From a bacterium (lineage in GTDB: Bacteria; Spirochaetota; Spirochaetia; JABEVK01): DNA of 7,434 nucleotides. Where the stretch lies: positions 2,490 to 9,923 of the forward strand of contig JAJXVP010000089.1 of assembly GCA_021782055.1 (NCBI GenBank), in the 5' to 3' direction. The notes below the pieces were generated by a model. That model was not told the origin of the DNA and did no database searches. It worked only from the letters and a program-made list of their open reading frames with translations. Positions 6,570 through 7,434 of the stretch are shown piece after piece. The stretch's first letter is position 1, and each line of letters opens with the position of its first letter. The position numbers were made by a program, and so were the translations under genes.

Positions 6570-7434
6570 GGCTTTGTGCCTCCTGTCGGTAAAGCCCAGA
6601 CAGCTTTTAAAGTTAACCCTAAGGTTTGTAAGGGCTGTTGGTAGATCACCATGCGGTAGATCACCCCGCCCTGCAAACGCCAGGCATCGGTCAGGGAGAA
6701 TTGTCCCTCTAACGAGGCCCCGACAAAGGGCATGATGTCTTGCCACACGAGTTTTTCTGCCAACACATCGGGCAGGGTGATTTCGATATCGGTGAACCCT
6801 GCCCCGCCTTCGAGCGCCAGACGCACCGACCAGGTCGGCAGGGTGTATTCTACAACAGGACCGCCCATGACTGAAACGTTCCACAACGAGCTCAGGGCCA
6901 CATCACTGTAACCTTGGTGAGCAAAATCCAACCACTCGGCATTAGCGGTAAAACCAAAATCCCATACACTGCCCGTGATGGGCCTTTTATGCTCGGTAAG
7001 AAAGAACGAAGCCGCTACCCCTTCGTTGAGGGGAGTCCACGAATAGATGTTGGCCCAATCGCCCACGGCGGCCACAGCACTGGTGAGAACCGCTAGCTCC
7101 CACTTGCGGCTGATGGGGTCTTCGAGCACATTCAACAACGGCCCGGGGGTTTCGGCCTTGCCCGGTTCGTTGACCAAACGAATTTGGTACAAACCCAAGG
7201 GAAGACGCTCGTCGATTTCTAGCGTGAGTTTGGTTTCGGAGTACGACACCAGCTTAACCGGGTACTCACCGCCCAGGCTAAAAAAACCACTCAAGCGAGC
7301 TAGCTTAACGACCACCGGCGGGGCGAAATCGCTGCCCCTGAGGGTCATAAGTGCCGGCACCTGACTGTTGTGCAATAGGCCAATACTCAGGCTGTCGGCA
7401 TGGGGATGATAGGGCCCCTTAACAAGGAACGCCT
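6566..7434 (-). CDS. Envelope protein with TIG-like domain and predicted beta-barrel-like C-terminus (5' end beyond window)
   Basis: The frame is open from the right edge (first full codon 7432-7430) to TGA at 6568-6566, giving 288 visible residues. It is 5'-truncated by the window. Residues about 25-105 look like a TIG/IPT Ig-like domain: PALMTLRGSDFAPP, then YSETKLTLEI and LPLGLYQIRLVNEPG. From about residue 110 to the end there are repeated alternating strands rich in aromatic and small residues with short turns (GVAASFFLTEH, WDFGFTANAEWLDFA, VRLALEGGAGF, MPFVGASLEGQFSL, WRLQGGVIYRMVI, LGLTLKAVWAL). This suits a small outer-membrane barrel, but I cannot confirm it. The last residues (TGGTKP) lack the usual terminal aromatic. 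A TTG at 7375 could be read as a start, but the frame continues upstream with no stop and a TTG start there would sit just before the TIG fold. First visible gene of the operon. I do not recognise a named family. Confidence 0.8.
   Translation of the reverse strand, partial: AFLVKGPYHPHADSLSIGLLHNSQVPALMTLRGSDFAPPVVVKLARLSGFFSLGGEYPVKLVSYSETKLTLEIDERLPLGLYQIRLVNEPGKAETPGPLLNVLEDPISRKWELAVLTSAVAAVGDWANIYSWTPLNEGVAASFFLTEHKRPITGSVWDFGFTANAEWLDFAHQGYSDVALSSLWNVSVMGGPVVEYTLPTWSVRLALEGGAGFTDIEITLPDVLAEKLVWQDIMPFVGASLEGQFSLTDAWRLQGGVIYRMVIYQQPLQTLGLTLKAVWALPTGGTKP
6579..6584 (-). promoter_or_regulatory. Strong Shine-Dalgarno for the adenylate cyclase gene
   Basis: AGGAGG on the minus strand, nine bases upstream of the ATG at 6569 and inside the last codons of the upstream gene. 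It fixes the cyclase start. It is the best ribosome binding site in the window, in contrast to the kinase and solute-binding genes, which show none. Confidence 0.85.

Noticed and set aside
6570..6884. GTG start extending the cyclase by 105 residues
   Set aside because: The added sequence is arginine- and cysteine-rich, as expected of an out-of-frame reading of the upstream gene, and AGGAGG marks ATG 6569 instead.

Overview
This window is almost entirely coding. It suggests a Gram-negative bacterium of middling GC content, and I lean towards a spirochaete (Spirochaetota). The lean is inference. It rests on a Cache-HAMP class III adenylate cyclase sitting in one tight operon with a FecR/fibronectin-III-like envelope protein and a TIG-plus-beta-barrel-like protein, a mix I associate with treponemes and their relatives. 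There is no rRNA or other phylogenetic marker to confirm it. I saw no tRNA, rRNA, CRISPR array, insertion sequence or intrinsic terminator.

Left part (1-1822, minus strand): the N-terminal 607 residues of a large cytoplasmic multi-sensor histidine kinase with the order PAS-PAS-GAF-PAS-HisKA. The window edge cuts it just after the phospho-acceptor histidine. The only real intergenic gap (1823-1881, 59 bp) follows. It carries two divergent promoter-like sequences whose -35 boxes abut, and both place the predicted transcription start at or within about a base of the start codon. To the right, on the plus strand (1882-2664), is a small secreted family-3 solute-binding protein with no transporter genes beside it.

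Right part (2642-7434, minus strand, read right to left): an operon of three overlapping genes. The first is cut by the right edge and ends in a TIG/Ig-like domain plus a predicted beta-barrel-like region. Its TGA overlaps the ATG of the second gene as ATGA. The second is a membrane-bound adenylate cyclase with TM, double-Cache-like sensor, TM, HAMP and a complete catalytic domain. Its last 17 bases overlap the start of the third gene, a membrane-anchored FecR-domain protein carrying five fibronectin-III-like repeats. The third gene also overlaps the plus-strand solute-binding gene tail to tail by 23 bp.

Working model (inference): the right operon couples something at the cell envelope or outer membrane to cAMP production. 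The FecR/FN3 protein and the beta-barrel-like protein would be extracytoplasmic partners of the cyclase sensor domain. The left divergent pair may be a second signalling unit, in which a periplasmic binding protein and a soluble PAS/GAF kinase share a control region. No cAMP effector or response regulator is visible in the window.
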